DNA from: Limnohabitans sp. 15K
Lineage (GTDB): Bacteria > Pseudomonadota > Gammaproteobacteria > Burkholderiales > Burkholderiaceae_C
DNA length: 64,000 nt
Reading direction: 5' to 3'
Assembly: GCF_002778285.1 (NCBI RefSeq)
Contig: NZ_NESM01000007.1
Location: 1-64,000 of the forward strand
Positions 52,301 through 62,600 of this stretch are shown here, one piece after another (within the stretch, counting starts at the first letter, position 1; the number at the start of each line of letters is the position of its first letter). The notes under the pieces were generated by a model that ran no database searches, was not told where the DNA came from, and saw only the letters and a program-made list of their open reading frames with translations. The position numbers and the translations under genes were made by a program.

Positions 52301-53517
52301 CCGACGTGCTGCTCAAAAAAGCCCGCGACGAAACCAGTCTGGACATCAAACGCACCGACTTCAAACACGAGATGCTCAGCCCGCACCTGTTCATGAACCT
52401 GTGCGTGGTGGACGAGCACGGGCGTCAGTTGGGCATGGGCCGCAACCTGGGTGCACTCAAAGGCGAGCTGGGCGCCAAGGCGCGTGGCGCGTTCCAGGCG
52501 CTGGCGCAGTTGAAAGTGTCCTCCGCCAGTGCGAGCCTCACTCAAAACAACGCAAGCCCGTCTCCCGCCACTGCAAGCTCTTCTTCCGTCATTGCGAGCG
52601 AAGCGCGGCAATCCAGCCAACGCGCACCCGCAACGGCCAAACCTGCCACAGCGCCCAAGCCCCTGGCCCTCCAGCGCTACACCACCTGGACCTTTGGCGA
52701 GCTGCCCGAGCTGATGGAAATCAGCAAAGGCGGCCAGACCCTGATCGGCTTTCCCGCGCTGGTGGACATGCAAGACGCTGTGACCATCGAGGTATTTGAC
52801 GAGCCCGATGTGGCGGCTGCCAAAAACCGCGCGGGCCTGCGCCGTTTGTTTGCGCTGCAGATCAAAGACGCGCTCAAGTACCTTGAGAAAAACATCCCCG
52901 ACCTGCAAAAAATGGCCGTGGCCTACATGCCGCTGGGTACGGCGGATGAATTGAAAACCCAAATCATCGACGTGGCGCTGGACCGCGCCTTCTTGCTCGA
53001 CCCGCTGCCCAATGACGAACTAACATTCAAGCGCCGCATCGAAGAAGGCCGGGGCCGCTTGACGCTGATCGCCAACGAAGTGGCCAGGCTGGCGGGCACC
53101 ATCTTGCTGGAGTTTGGCGCGGCCACCCGCAAGATCAAAGACACCAAAAACGCGCCTGACGCGACCGCAGATTGCACCCAACAACTGCAACGCCTGATGC
53201 CCAAAAACTTCATGGCCGCCACCCCCTGGCCGCAGCTGCAGCACTGCGCCCGCTACCTCAAGGCCGTGACCCTGCGCCTCGATAAATACCGCGCCGACCC
53301 CGCCCGCGACGCCCAGCGCCTGACCGAGCTGAAACCCCAAGAACAACGCTACTGGCGCCTGGTGGCCGAACGCAAAGGCGCACAAGATACCCGCATGCTG
53401 GAGTTCCGCTGGCTACTGGAAGAACTGCGCGTGAGCTTCTTCGCCCAAGAACTGCGCACCCCTCAGCCTGTGAGCATCAAGCGGCTGGAGAAGGCTTGGG
53501 GGCAGTTGAACCATTGA
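49396..53517 (+). CDS. hrpA: DEAH-box ATP-dependent RNA helicase HrpA
   Basis: A 1373-residue cytosolic helicase. Walker A is GETGSGKT (48-55), Walker B DEAH (153-156), and motif VI is QRAGRCGR. HA2, OB-fold and the long HrpA-specific C-terminal region follow. HrpA acts on structured mRNA and stalled ribosomes. Unusually, two copies of a palindromic chromosomal repeat are translated in frame: about residues 551-589 and 1065-1076 both contain VIASEARQSS. Both lie in linker-like regions, so function is probably kept. The start is GTG at 49396 or GTG at 49417; neither has a good ribosome-binding site. Confidence 0.95.
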   Translation: MSWDNPTVTEPANPIPLQIEFPEGLPVSARRDEIMAAMHQHQVIIVCGETGSGKTTQLPKIALALGRGKLNAKPGERARMIGHTQPRRIAASSVAKRIAEELKTPLGEVVGFKVRFQDRLSKNASVKLMTDGILLAETQTDPLLQAYDTIIIDEAHERSLNIDFLLGYLRQILPRRPDLKIVVTSATIDADRFAKHFASRNGPAPVIMVSGRTFPVEQRYRPFEESRDYGLNDAIADGVDELWQGGAGGDILIFLPGEREIREAADHLRKHLAHQPLTRNAEVLPLFARLSQAEQDQIFEASNGRRIVLATNVAETSLTVPGIRYVIDAGTARVKRYSLRSKVEQLMVEPISQAAANQRAGRCGRVANGICIRLYDDKDFAGRPRFTDPEILRSSLAGVILRMKSLHLGVVEDFPFIEAPSKRAITDGYQLLAELGAVDDGNELTPIGKELARLPLDPRVGRMILEARGREALDEVLVIASAMSVQDVRDRPMDAQAQADQQHAKFDDDKSEFTGYLKLWKWIHAARGGEPHARSAAMSSASVQTGQKTMDRFVPRDDRPAVIASEARQSSGIQAGSPRRSAPRDDGVRTNQPTHKLSNRQYEQLLRQNFINIRRVREWRDTHTQLLTVVAEHKWRINTQPASYEQLHLSMLAGLLGNVGYKLEDEEAYLGARGIKFHKHPGAHLSKKPGRWIVVAELVETTRLFGRGIAAIEPQWLEQVGAHLLKKQLLDPHWEKKSAEVVALERATLYGLVVYSGRRTPYSRVDMHGAREIFIREALVGDQWETKLPFLAANHKMIAKVEELEHKSRRQDVLVDDELIYAFYDQQLPADVCSGRLLENWYRTESAKQPRLLMLSREELMRHEAAGITTQAFPKHIRLGGTDCQATYLHEPGDARDGVTVTVPLFVLNQVSEDRCEWLVPGLLKDKIQALLKSLPQRPRSRFVPLPESATRLATELSVPELFGSASLTDVLLKKARDETSLDIKRTDFKHEMLSPHLFMNLCVVDEHGRQLGMGRNLGALKGELGAKARGAFQALAQLKVSSASASLTQNNASPSPATASSSSVIASEARQSSQRAPATAKPATAPKPLALQRYTTWTFGELPELMEISKGGQTLIGFPALVDMQDAVTIEVFDEPDVAAAKNRAGLRRLFALQIKDALKYLEKNIPDLQKMAVAYMPLGTADELKTQIIDVALDRAFLLDPLPNDELTFKRRIEEGRGRLTLIANEVARLAGTILLEFGAATRKIKDTKNAPDATADCTQQLQRLMPKNFMAATPWPQLQHCARYLKAVTLRLDKYRADPARDAQRLTELKPQEQRYWRLVAERKGAQDTRMLEFRWLLEELRVSFFAQELRTPQPVSIKRLEKAWGQLNH
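51048..51162. repeat. palindromic repeat inside hrpA, full copy
   Basis: GTCATTGCGAGCGAAGCG plus CGGCAATCCAG (about 51089-51117) is followed by an inverted partner CTGGATCGCCGCGTCGCT and CGCGATGAC (about 51118-51155). Flanking CCTCGCGACGAC is also related. The element keeps the hrpA reading frame open. The same head recurs at 52588-52619. Confidence 0.75.
52588..52619 (+). repeat. palindromic repeat inside hrpA, half copy
   Basis: GTCATTGCGAGCGAAGCG plus CGGCAATCCAG repeats the head of the element at 51089-51117 base for base, in the same reading frame. The inverted partner is missing, so only half of the palindrome is present. Confidence 0.75.
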
Positions 53518-53576
53518 CAGAGCTGATGCCGCTTTGAATCTTCAGCTCAATAGCTTCGCATGCACGTATTGCTTGA

Positions 53577-54221
53577 TCAATTGTGGACAAGGTTGATCAG
53601 TTTGTACCGTTCATGCTGTTGCGCCAATTCCAGTGCTGAATCGACGCTCATCTTTTTGAGAATGTTCGCCCGATGTGTCTCAATCGTTCGGGTGCTGTTC
53701 TTCAGCTCTTCTGCGATTTCTCGATTGGTCATGTTTGCAAGAATTTTTTCAAAAACTTGTAGCTCGTGTCCTGATAACAGCATGAGCTTGGCTCGATGTC
53801 GTTCGCTGAATGAGGCGTTGGCCAGGCGGTACTGACAAAGTTCGCCAGCTTTTTTGATTTTGGCAATCAGCAGCATGGGATCGAATGGTTTAGTCACGTA
53901 ATCCATCGCACCTTGATGCATGAGCTCAACGGCCATTTGAAGGTCGCCATGTCCGGTCATAAAAATGACCGGCCACATGAAATGACCTTGTTTTAATTTT
54001 GTAAAAAGTTCAGTGCCAGTCATGGCAGGCAGCCGGATGTCTAAGAGCAAGCAACCAGGACGTTGCAAATTTTCATCCAGACCAGGCATCGCTTCAAGGA
54101 ACTCAATGGCCGATGAAAAATGTCGAGAATGCACAAGGCCTGCAGACCTGAATAGAAGCTGAAGACTTTGTCCCAATTCAGCGTCATCTTCGACAATAAA
54201 AATCTGCGTGTCCGTATTCAT
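53577..54221 (-). CDS. FixJ-type response regulator
   Basis: A 214-residue regulator with a receiver domain (acidic pair VEDDA, phosphoacceptor Asp61 in LLLDIRLP, Lys in YVTKPF) and a LuxR-type HTH (about 150-205; LSGHELQVFEKILANMTNREIAEEL in pieces). It is third in an operon after the histidine kinase, 13 bp from its stop, with AGGAG 11 bp before the ATG at 54221. The operon faces the giant adhesin gene, so the adhesin is a plausible target. Confidence 0.9.
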   Translation of the reverse strand: MNTDTQIFIVEDDAELGQSLQLLFRSAGLVHSRHFSSAIEFLEAMPGLDENLQRPGCLLLDIRLPAMTGTELFTKLKQGHFMWPVIFMTGHGDLQMAVELMHQGAMDYVTKPFDPMLLIAKIKKAGELCQYRLANASFSERHRAKLMLLSGHELQVFEKILANMTNREIAEELKNSTRTIETHRANILKKMSVDSALELAQQHERYKLINLVHN

Positions 54222-54234
54222 GGTCTCGTGGCTC

Positions 54235-55776
54235 CTAAGGAGCGGTTGAAATGGGTAACTCAATGACAAAGCAAGCACCGTCACCGCTGTTCGATCGCAG
54301 CATCAAATGTCCTTGAAACCGCTCAATCACAGATCGACAAAGGTTAAGACCAATCCCTAATCCATCTTTCTTTGTCGTGAAAAAAGAGTCGAAAATTTGG
54401 TGTTCTATCTCAGGGGGAATTCCGCTGCCCGTGTCTGAGACTGCGATTTGTATGGTCTGGTCCTGAATTGAGGAGGTGATTGAAATCTCTCTTTTTGCTG
54501 ACTGAGACTTTTCCAATGATTGCAAACCATTCCTCACCAGGTTGAGTAGTACTTGGTCAAACAATACGGGGTCAATCATTGCAAAAAGACTTTTTTCAGC
54601 TTGAACATTGATCTCAACACCCAGTGCCAAGGCTTGTTGACGCAGGTGTGGTGTTAAGTGCCAGATGAGTTGATTCACATCAGTTCGCACCGATTGAACA
54701 GGTCCTTGATGCAACAGCCCCCGCACCGAAACAAGGACTTGTGCGGCGCGTTGACTTTGTTCATGGATCTTTTGCAACAGTTTTTCTAGCAAATCGGGAT
54801 CAGGACCTTGCTGCAGATGCATCTGACCAGCCACCGCGTAATTGGAAATGATAGCCAATGGCTGGTTGATCTCGTGCGCGAGGCTAGCGGACATTTCACC
54901 CAGCATACTCAAGCGGCTTTGTTTTTCAAGAAGCCGTGATTTTTCCATCACATCTTTTTCGGCACGGAGCCTGAGCCTGTGGTTTCGAAAATGTAAAACC
55001 AACAACACGGACAAGAGCAAGGCAAGAACAGCGAAAACGGGTCTCAATACTTTCAAAATGTCTGCTGTCAATTCAAGCGACTTGAATTCAAGGGTCCAAT
55101 GACCTTCCCAAGATGGATGATTGACTCTTAAGTAATGGTGGTCTTTCGAAGGGTCCGTTTGGTAGGGGGTCACGGCAACTGAAATTTCAGACATGGCCAG
55201 TTTTTGGTTGGCCAAAACAGGCCATACAGATGTGTCTAGGGTAGTGACTAAAGTCATGCCATCTCGGTGAAGCAAAGGCACATAAAGGTCAACCACGCTT
55301 TTACCTGCCCACTCGTACAAAGCACTGTAGCTGTGGGTTTGCAGTTCTTGGGTGTGAGCAAGCGCTAAGCTTTGCAATGGCAGAAGTTGCAAGGCCATTG
55401 AAGGCATGCCTGATTTCGTCGCAAACCGATGTGTTTGCCCATTTGCACTCATTAAGCGCAAGGCCACAACCTCTTTAGAAAAGTTGAGCCACTCGGTAGA
55501 CTTTTGATCGAATGCGGTGCCAGGCTCGCGCAGTTCATTGGCTCGATTCCAAGCTTGACGCTCTAGGCCTTCAAGGTGAACTTCCAATTGCTGTGAAAAT
55601 TGCGCTCCTGACAATTGCAAACTATTTTGAAGCCTGTAGATGGCCCATTGTTCTGACAGCCAAGGTGTGATGATCAGCAGGGCCATGAAAGACACCACAA
55701 CCACAGCACCACCAAAGTTAGACAACCAGCGTCGCTTGACTTCTGGCAACCCATATGACGGCCAGTGAAAGATCAT
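54235..55776 (-). CDS. membrane sensor histidine kinase (DctB/FixL-like)
   Basis: A 513-residue kinase. Transmembrane helices near 22-40 and 245-265 flank a periplasmic sensor of about 200 residues. A short coiled coil leads to the phosphoacceptor His301 in ASLAHEINQPLAI, and the ATPase domain has LLNLVRNGLQSL, DTGSGIPPEI and KKDGLGIGLNLC. It should phosphorylate the regulator encoded next. ATG at 55776 overlaps the stop of the upstream gene (ATGA), which argues against the longer frame starting at 55857. Confidence 0.9.
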   Translation of the reverse strand: MIFHWPSYGLPEVKRRWLSNFGGAVVVVSFMALLIITPWLSEQWAIYRLQNSLQLSGAQFSQQLEVHLEGLERQAWNRANELREPGTAFDQKSTEWLNFSKEVVALRLMSANGQTHRFATKSGMPSMALQLLPLQSLALAHTQELQTHSYSALYEWAGKSVVDLYVPLLHRDGMTLVTTLDTSVWPVLANQKLAMSEISVAVTPYQTDPSKDHHYLRVNHPSWEGHWTLEFKSLELTADILKVLRPVFAVLALLLSVLLVLHFRNHRLRLRAEKDVMEKSRLLEKQSRLSMLGEMSASLAHEINQPLAIISNYAVAGQMHLQQGPDPDLLEKLLQKIHEQSQRAAQVLVSVRGLLHQGPVQSVRTDVNQLIWHLTPHLRQQALALGVEINVQAEKSLFAMIDPVLFDQVLLNLVRNGLQSLEKSQSAKREISITSSIQDQTIQIAVSDTGSGIPPEIEHQIFDSFFTTKKDGLGIGLNLCRSVIERFQGHLMLRSNSGDGACFVIELPISTAP

Positions 55777-56423
55777 TTTTCTAAGGACAGTTGGCGTTTG
55801 AAGAACCCAGGCGACTGAACCACCAAGGGCCAAAGCAGGGTCTGTTCGGTTTGCCATAATTTATTGACGAAACCTGCTCGCGTGCATCCCCGTGCCTCCA
55901 GTTGTGCATATTTTTCGTACAGGTTAATGCGTGCAGCTGCCTCGGCAGTCAGTTGCTCTGCAACACGCGTCACGGTGGCCAATTTGTTGGCATCTTGCCG
56001 ATAAGCTTGGCAAGCCATGCCGATCAAGGAAAACTCGGGCACAAAACGGCAAAAGTTGGCGCTCGACAAACTTGACTTTTGGCGAAATTCCGCCAGGACC
56101 GATCGGATCTGAGACTGCACATCCAGCAATTGGTCTCTCGATGAGTTCAGTTGTAAGGTGATGAGGTCTGAACTTGGACTGCCGGGTTGCGAAATGAATG
56201 CGCCGTAAGTGCACATGCGGTTCAGACGGTTAAAACCACTCTGCAGTTCTTGTACAACCTGTTGAGTCGGTAAAAGATAAGCCTCGACCGTCTGGCTGCT
56301 AGCGGGTGAGAAAAGGCTTGGTGCTGGTGGCACAGGCGAAGCCGCAGCCCAGGCCGACTCATTGAAAGTAGCTTGGGCCCAAAACAAAGTGACGGTTATT
56401 CGAAGCAACCAGCCTGGACGCAT
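55773..56423 (-). CDS. periplasmic protein of unknown function, coupled to histidine kinase
   Basis: A 216-residue protein that I do not recognise. A signal peptide ends near SAWAA-A. The mature part is mostly helical, with cysteines in NRMCTYG, ANFCRFVPEF, MACQAY and ARGCTRAG that could form two disulfides. It is first in the operon and its stop overlaps the kinase start, so it may be a periplasmic ligand-binding accessory for the kinase. ATG at 56423 is chosen; a GTG at 56450 is possible. Confidence 0.65.
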   Translation of the reverse strand: MRPGWLLRITVTLFWAQATFNESAWAAASPVPPAPSLFSPASSQTVEAYLLPTQQVVQELQSGFNRLNRMCTYGAFISQPGSPSSDLITLQLNSSRDQLLDVQSQIRSVLAEFRQKSSLSSANFCRFVPEFSLIGMACQAYRQDANKLATVTRVAEQLTAEAAARINLYEKYAQLEARGCTRAGFVNKLWQTEQTLLWPLVVQSPGFFKRQLSLEK

Positions 56424-56667
56424 CCAATAAGTATATTTGTTAAAAAACACTAATTTATAAAACTTTGGTTGGGTATCAACAAAATTAACGTCTGCAATTT
56501 GTGATATTTGCTCACTAAGAACTAGTTTTATGGGTAAATTAAATTTCGAATGAGGGGGTCAAATTAAAAATACAAAAATGTGGAAACTACTGAAAAATTG
56601 TAGAGAACTCGGTAGAATCCGTAAAACTAGCAGCTTGTAGTTTTGATAACCCGGAGTCAACCAGCCC

Positions 56668-59600
56668 TTGTCCAGCAGCGCATCAAGTTTGGTTTTGAAT
56701 GCCAAAACCCTTCAGGCTCTTTTGCAAAGAGCCCGGGCGCTGCTGTCCCTCTCCAAGATCAACGTCACGGCCAGCACCCTTCATTTCGCACTGATTTATC
56801 TCATTGCCAAAGAAGCTTCTGCTGCAACGCCTACTGAGCTGGCAGAGCCTTCAGCCAGTGTGGAGGACGATGAGGCGCACGAAATTTTGCCCAACCTTTT
56901 GGTTGAGGCTAGCACTGACGATGTCACCAATTCCGGCGAGCTGACGGCGCAAACCATCGACCAGGCGCGTGAACAACTGCGCGATCTGATTGAAGCCGAG
57001 TTGGCGCATGGTCGGGTTGCAAGAGGGTTGAGTGAACAGCAGATCGACAGCGTCGAGCAGGCTGCAAACACACCAGTGTCTTCTGGCTTAAACAACGCCG
57101 TCGCCACTTTGCCGCCCGCCAATGGCGTTGTGGTCAACTCCCAGGCCTTTGATCTTGGCTCTTTGCCCAGCATGGCTGGAGGTCTCTTGCTGGCTGCGGC
57201 CGGAATTGCTGGCGGTGGCGGTGGCGGTGGCTCGGTGCTTGCCAAGGTGGTTCTTGCCAGCATGGGTATCGTTGCTGATGGCTACATCAAAGGTGCCACC
57301 GTCACGTTGCTGGATGCACAAGGCAACGTGCTTGCAACCACCACCACCGATGCCAACGGCCGCTACCAATTTGACGGAGAACTGGCCCAAAAGGCATTCA
57401 AGATTGTGGCCTCGGGCGGCGTTGATGTCTCGACGGGTCTTAAATTTGATGTGACGCTCAGCGCCCCAGCGGGTGCGGGCGTGGTGAACCCTTTGACCAC
57501 CTTGGTTCAAAGTTACATGGAGGCCAACCCAGGCACCTCCGCTGCATCGGCAAGCTTGGCGATCAAGAAAGTCTTAGGGATTTCTGGTAGCGAAGACTTG
57601 CTGCAAACAGACCCCATCGCGCAGGCGCTGACAACCACAGGTCTGGCTCAAATATCGGCCATTGCCCTTCAGGCCAAAGCGGCGCAAATTGCCAACTTGC
57701 TGGTCACGGGCGCTGCTGCAGTGGTGGTCAGCAAAGGCGGCAGCACCGAGGCTGCGGTCAACAGCATCCTTGACAGCCTGACCCAGCAAATCGTCAAGGC
57801 TGCTTCTGCGGCTACGCCAACCGTGCTGGATCTGACCAGTGCGCCAATCGTGTCTGGATTGCTGGGACTGACCGGCGCTGTCGTGGACCTGATCGCATCC
57901 GGTAACAACGTTTCTGCCAACTCTTTGCAAGGCATTTACGAATTCCAGAAGGCCGTGCAAGATGATTTGGCCAATGCACTGCTGACGGGCAACTTGTCTG
58001 CTCAAGCGGTTCAGGCGCTGGATGCGCTGCTCCGCGTGGTCTCCGTAGGTCAAAAAGTGGTCAACGTCGAGTTGTCCCCGCTGCAAGACACGGGCTCGAA
58101 TGCCTCAGACGGTGTCACCAACATCGCCAATCCAACCATTCGAGTTGACTTGGCCAGCATTGCAGGTACTGCACGTTTGGGCAATACCGTCGAAGTCAAG
58201 CTGGAGGGCGAGACCCTTGGAAGTGCGCCCATTGCGCAGATTGATTTGGACCGGGGTTACCTAGAGTTTTCTTTGCGTAACTTCACCCAATCTGGGGCTA
58301 AGACAGTGGCTGTTGTGGTCACGGATCCGGTGTCTGTAAAAGCTGTGGCATCGGGCTTCAAGGTCGTCACGGTTGATTTGAATGCGCCCGAACCTCTTGT
58401 TTTGGGGCTTGCACGCGATACTGGCCTTTCTTCCTCGGACAACATCACTTCTCTTGCCAGCGTTCAAGTGCTCAGCAAGCTTGAAGCGGGTGGAGCTTGG
58501 CAATACAGTGCAGACGGCGGTGTCACTTGGAGCGGTAAGCTTTTCTCGCCTTCAGTCCCCTTGACTGGGATACAAGACGGGCTTGTGACTTTGCTGGCCC
58601 GTCAGGTCGATGTCGCAGGAAACCTTTCAGCCGTCAGTTCCCTGCGTTTTCAACTTGACACTACCGCGCCAGCGATGCCAGGGCTGGCGTTGGGCAATGG
58701 CAAACCCGCTGGTTCAGCCAGCACGGACGGTGCTCTCAGCATTCAAGCCGAAGCTGGCGCAACGGTTCAATACAGCGCCAATTACAACCCTGCAGGTGTT
58801 CCTGGAAATGGCACTTGGGTTGACGTTTTTGCGCCGATTGCTGGCAGCAATACGGTTTACGTTCGCCAGACAGATGCTGCGGGTAACGCGTCTTTGCCTG
58901 CATCTTTGAATTTTGATTTCCAGCCACCAGACATCAAGCTGACGCTCAGCATCGATACCCCAGAGAACTCGGCGCCTGACCGCATCACTTCTGACGGCCT
59001 CGTCGTGGTGGGCGGCCTCAAGACGGGAGACTCGTGGTCTTATCAAATCAACGGTGGTGATTGGGTCGTCGGACAAGGTAACACCATCGCTGTCACGGGT
59101 GACGGTAACAAAGTCATTGAAGTCAAAAAAGTCGATGCTGTCACAGGCAAGGTGTCAGAAACTGCCTCTCTCAAGTTCTTGCTCGACAGCTCAGCACCCA
59201 CGGCTCCAACGGTTGCTCTGGCCAACGGCAAGGCCGCAGGGGCAAGCACAACAGACGGCACACTGGTCGTTATTGCCGAGCAAGGCGCCAAAGTTGAGTA
59301 CAGCACCGACTACAAGTCCGATGGCGCAAAAGGCAACGGCACCTGGCTTGCAGATTTCAAAGCTGTATCAGGCAACAACACGGTCTACGTTCGGCAGGTA
59401 GACGTCGCTGGCAACGCTTCCAGTCCATCGACTTTCTCATTCAAACTGGTCAATCAGCTACCCGTCACGCCGCCCACAGTTGAAGAGCCCCCCGTACCTC
59501 AGGGTATTACGTTGGCACTGCGAAACGATACAGGGACCAATGGCGGTGACAAGATCACTAATGTCGGTGAGGTTCAGGTCAATAATCTAGACACAACCTT

Positions 59601-62600
59601 ACCTTGGGAATTTAAAACCAATGCGGGTGTTTGGCAGGCTGGCACTGGAAATTTCTTTACCGTTCAGAACCTTTCCCCGTCTGCTGCTGCCGGCGTGCCA
59701 TACACCGTGCAGGTTCGTCAAGGCATCGGCCCTACTGAAAAGCTCAGCACTGAATTCAGTTTTAGGTTGGACACCACAGCTCCAGCTGATGCGTCTATCG
59801 GGCGAGCCAATTTGGCCACAAATTCAGGCTTGGCGACGGACGACATTACGAACGTCGGTACGTTTCAGATCCCGGTTGTATCGTTGGATGAGGGCGCAAG
59901 GCTCTTTTATAAGACGTCTCCCACCGGAACCTGGACTCAGGCCACCAAAGTGGGCAGCAACCTGCAGTTCACGGTCACCGGTGACAACCCTTCCAAGACT
60001 GTCTTTGTTAGGGTGGAGGATGCTGCAGGCAACACTTCTGGTGAGACTTCTTACGTCTTCAAGCTGGATTCGCAAACGCCCATCCCTACCCTGAACTTCA
60101 CAGACACAGGGGCTTCGGACGGAAAAACAAACAACGGAACGGTGAACTTTGCAGGCTTGGAAGCGGGAAGCTCCCTGTCGTACTCGCTTAATGGGGCGGC
60201 ATTCGTTTCCTTAGCAGTCGGAACAACCTCGCTTGAAATACCTGCCAGCGCCTCAGCGCCTGTCGATGGCGAGGCCATCAATCTTGTTCTCAAACAGACG
60301 GATGTGGCGGGCAATTCAAGTACGAGTTCTCCACTCAGCTTCACGCTTGACAAAAAAGCAGAAGCGCCCGTCGTGGAACTCAAAACCGATACGCCTCAGG
60401 CGGGCAACATCAATTCACTATCCGATTTTGTCACCAGTAACAGCGCGTTAAAGGTCACGGGCGTTGAGGTTGGTGCGACGATTCAATACAACGCCAACGG
60501 CGAGGGCTGGAGCGATGAGTTCACGGCCAAGCAAGGCAGCAACACGGTGCTCATCCGGCAGACGGATGGGGCGGGCAACACCTCGGACGCTTCGGCAGCT
60601 TTGACGTTTACATATGACAGCCAGAAACCTGTACTGACCTCTGTCAGCTACAACAACACGCCCGGACATGACCCTGCGCTGACGCTGAACACAAATGACT
60701 CGGCCGCCAGCACAGTTACCTTCTACCAACTCAACGGCGGCACCGCGACCAGCACATTCCCGGCAGCCTATACCCTGGGTGACTCTCTGGATGTTTGGCA
60801 AGTCGACTTGGCGGGCAATAAGTCGGAGGCCGTGCGCCATGTGCCCAAGTTCACGATTGCACCTTTGTCCGGCGACAAGGTGCTGTCGGCCACAGAAAAA
60901 CTCAGCCCCCTGGTGATTTCCGGCACGACCGATGTTGAGTTTGGCCAGACAGTCACTGTGGTGTTCAATGGCAAGACCTATACAGGCGCTGTTGCTGGCG
61001 GCAAGTGGTCGGTGTCGGTGCCTCAAGTCGATGTTGCTGCTTTGAGCGATGGTAACAACTATGGCATCCAGAGCATCAATGTCGCCAATGCGGCTGGCAA
61101 CAGCTTCACAAGCTACATCGCTGACACCAGCGCCAACGCCCTGTCTGTCATCGCTGCCAGTTCGGGTCAGGACGGTTACATCACTGGCGCCCTGATTTTT
61201 GCTGACAAAAACAACGACGGTGTCTTGCAAGCGGGTGAGTTCACCTCATTGACAGATTCTGTGGGTGGTTTCTCTCTGCCCTCCAATGGCAGCTTGGTCA
61301 TGCGCGGTGGTACAGACGTGTCCACTGGTCTGGGCTTCGAGTCACAGTATGAAGCGCCTCAGTATTACCGCGTGATCAATCCCATCACGACGCTGATTCA
61401 AAAGTACATTGCTCTCCATCACACGGACAGCGCACAGCCCGTCACCAAAGCTGAAATCACAACTGCTGAGACTTGGGCCAAAAGTCTGGGACTCTTTGGG
61501 GTCTCTGTAGGTGCGGGGATTGACCTCAAGACCTATGACCCTTTCAGGGCCGCCACGGAAACCGGAGCCTCGTCAGCTGCGCAAGCTGAGGCCATCAGTT
61601 ACCAAAAAATCGCACTCGAACTGTCCAACCTCATGGACGTGGGTGCCATGTTCGTTCAGACTGTCAAAGCCAGTGGTGTCCCTGCTAACCAGGCCACGGA
61701 ACTGAGCGATCGACAAGCCATCAGTGTCAAACTGGTTCAGGTGCTTGCGCAAGAGCTTGAAAGTCACCCCGGTACCACCATTGGTGCCGCACTCACGAGC
61801 GATGCGTTTGTTCAGACCGTTTTGGAAAACACCGCCAAAGCGCTGCTCTACCCCAACACCACTTTGCCAAGCGGCGTTACAGTCAAATTGTCTGTGCTTG
61901 CCGACGTCTTGGCTGCAGCCAATGGAGCGATCTCAGCAGCAGGTGGGGCAGCAGTTGTCGGTCCCATCAACAAGTTGCAAGATGCCATCAAGGTCCAAAG
62001 TGCCTTGCAGGGCCCAGTCAGCACGCAGCTTGAAGAATTTGCCAAAACTGGAACAAACCCCGATCTCCTGACGATTGGCAGCAATGGGCAGACGCCACTT
62101 CAAGACGCCATCGCCAAAGCTGTCACAGGCGTCATCGTGCCTGCACGTGTCAGCATTGACCAGGCCACTTCCACTTCCACTGAGGGTCTTTATGAAGGGC
62201 AGGATGGAGGCGTCAAAGAATTCAAAGTTGTCCTGACCCGTGCGGGCAACGTAGACAGCGTTTTTTCGTTGAATTACGCCATCACCAAAGGCGCAGGCAT
62301 TGATGCCAGCGACTTCGTGGGCAATGCCTTGCCTTCCGGCTCGGTGACCTTTGCTTCGGGGCAAACCAGCCTGACCCTGACGCTGCGCGTACAAGGCGAT
62401 ACCATCAAGGAGCTCAGCGAGAATTTTGGGGTTGTCATTTCTGACCCCCTGGCCCAAACCCAGTTCCTTGATTCCTCTTTGAGCACCCCTGCGCCCGTGA
62501 GCATGCTCACGCGCAACTTTGTCATCCTCAACGATGACCCCTACAACCCCACCTTCAATTTGCCAGATGCCATCGACATTGTGGCCAAAGGTTCAGTGCA

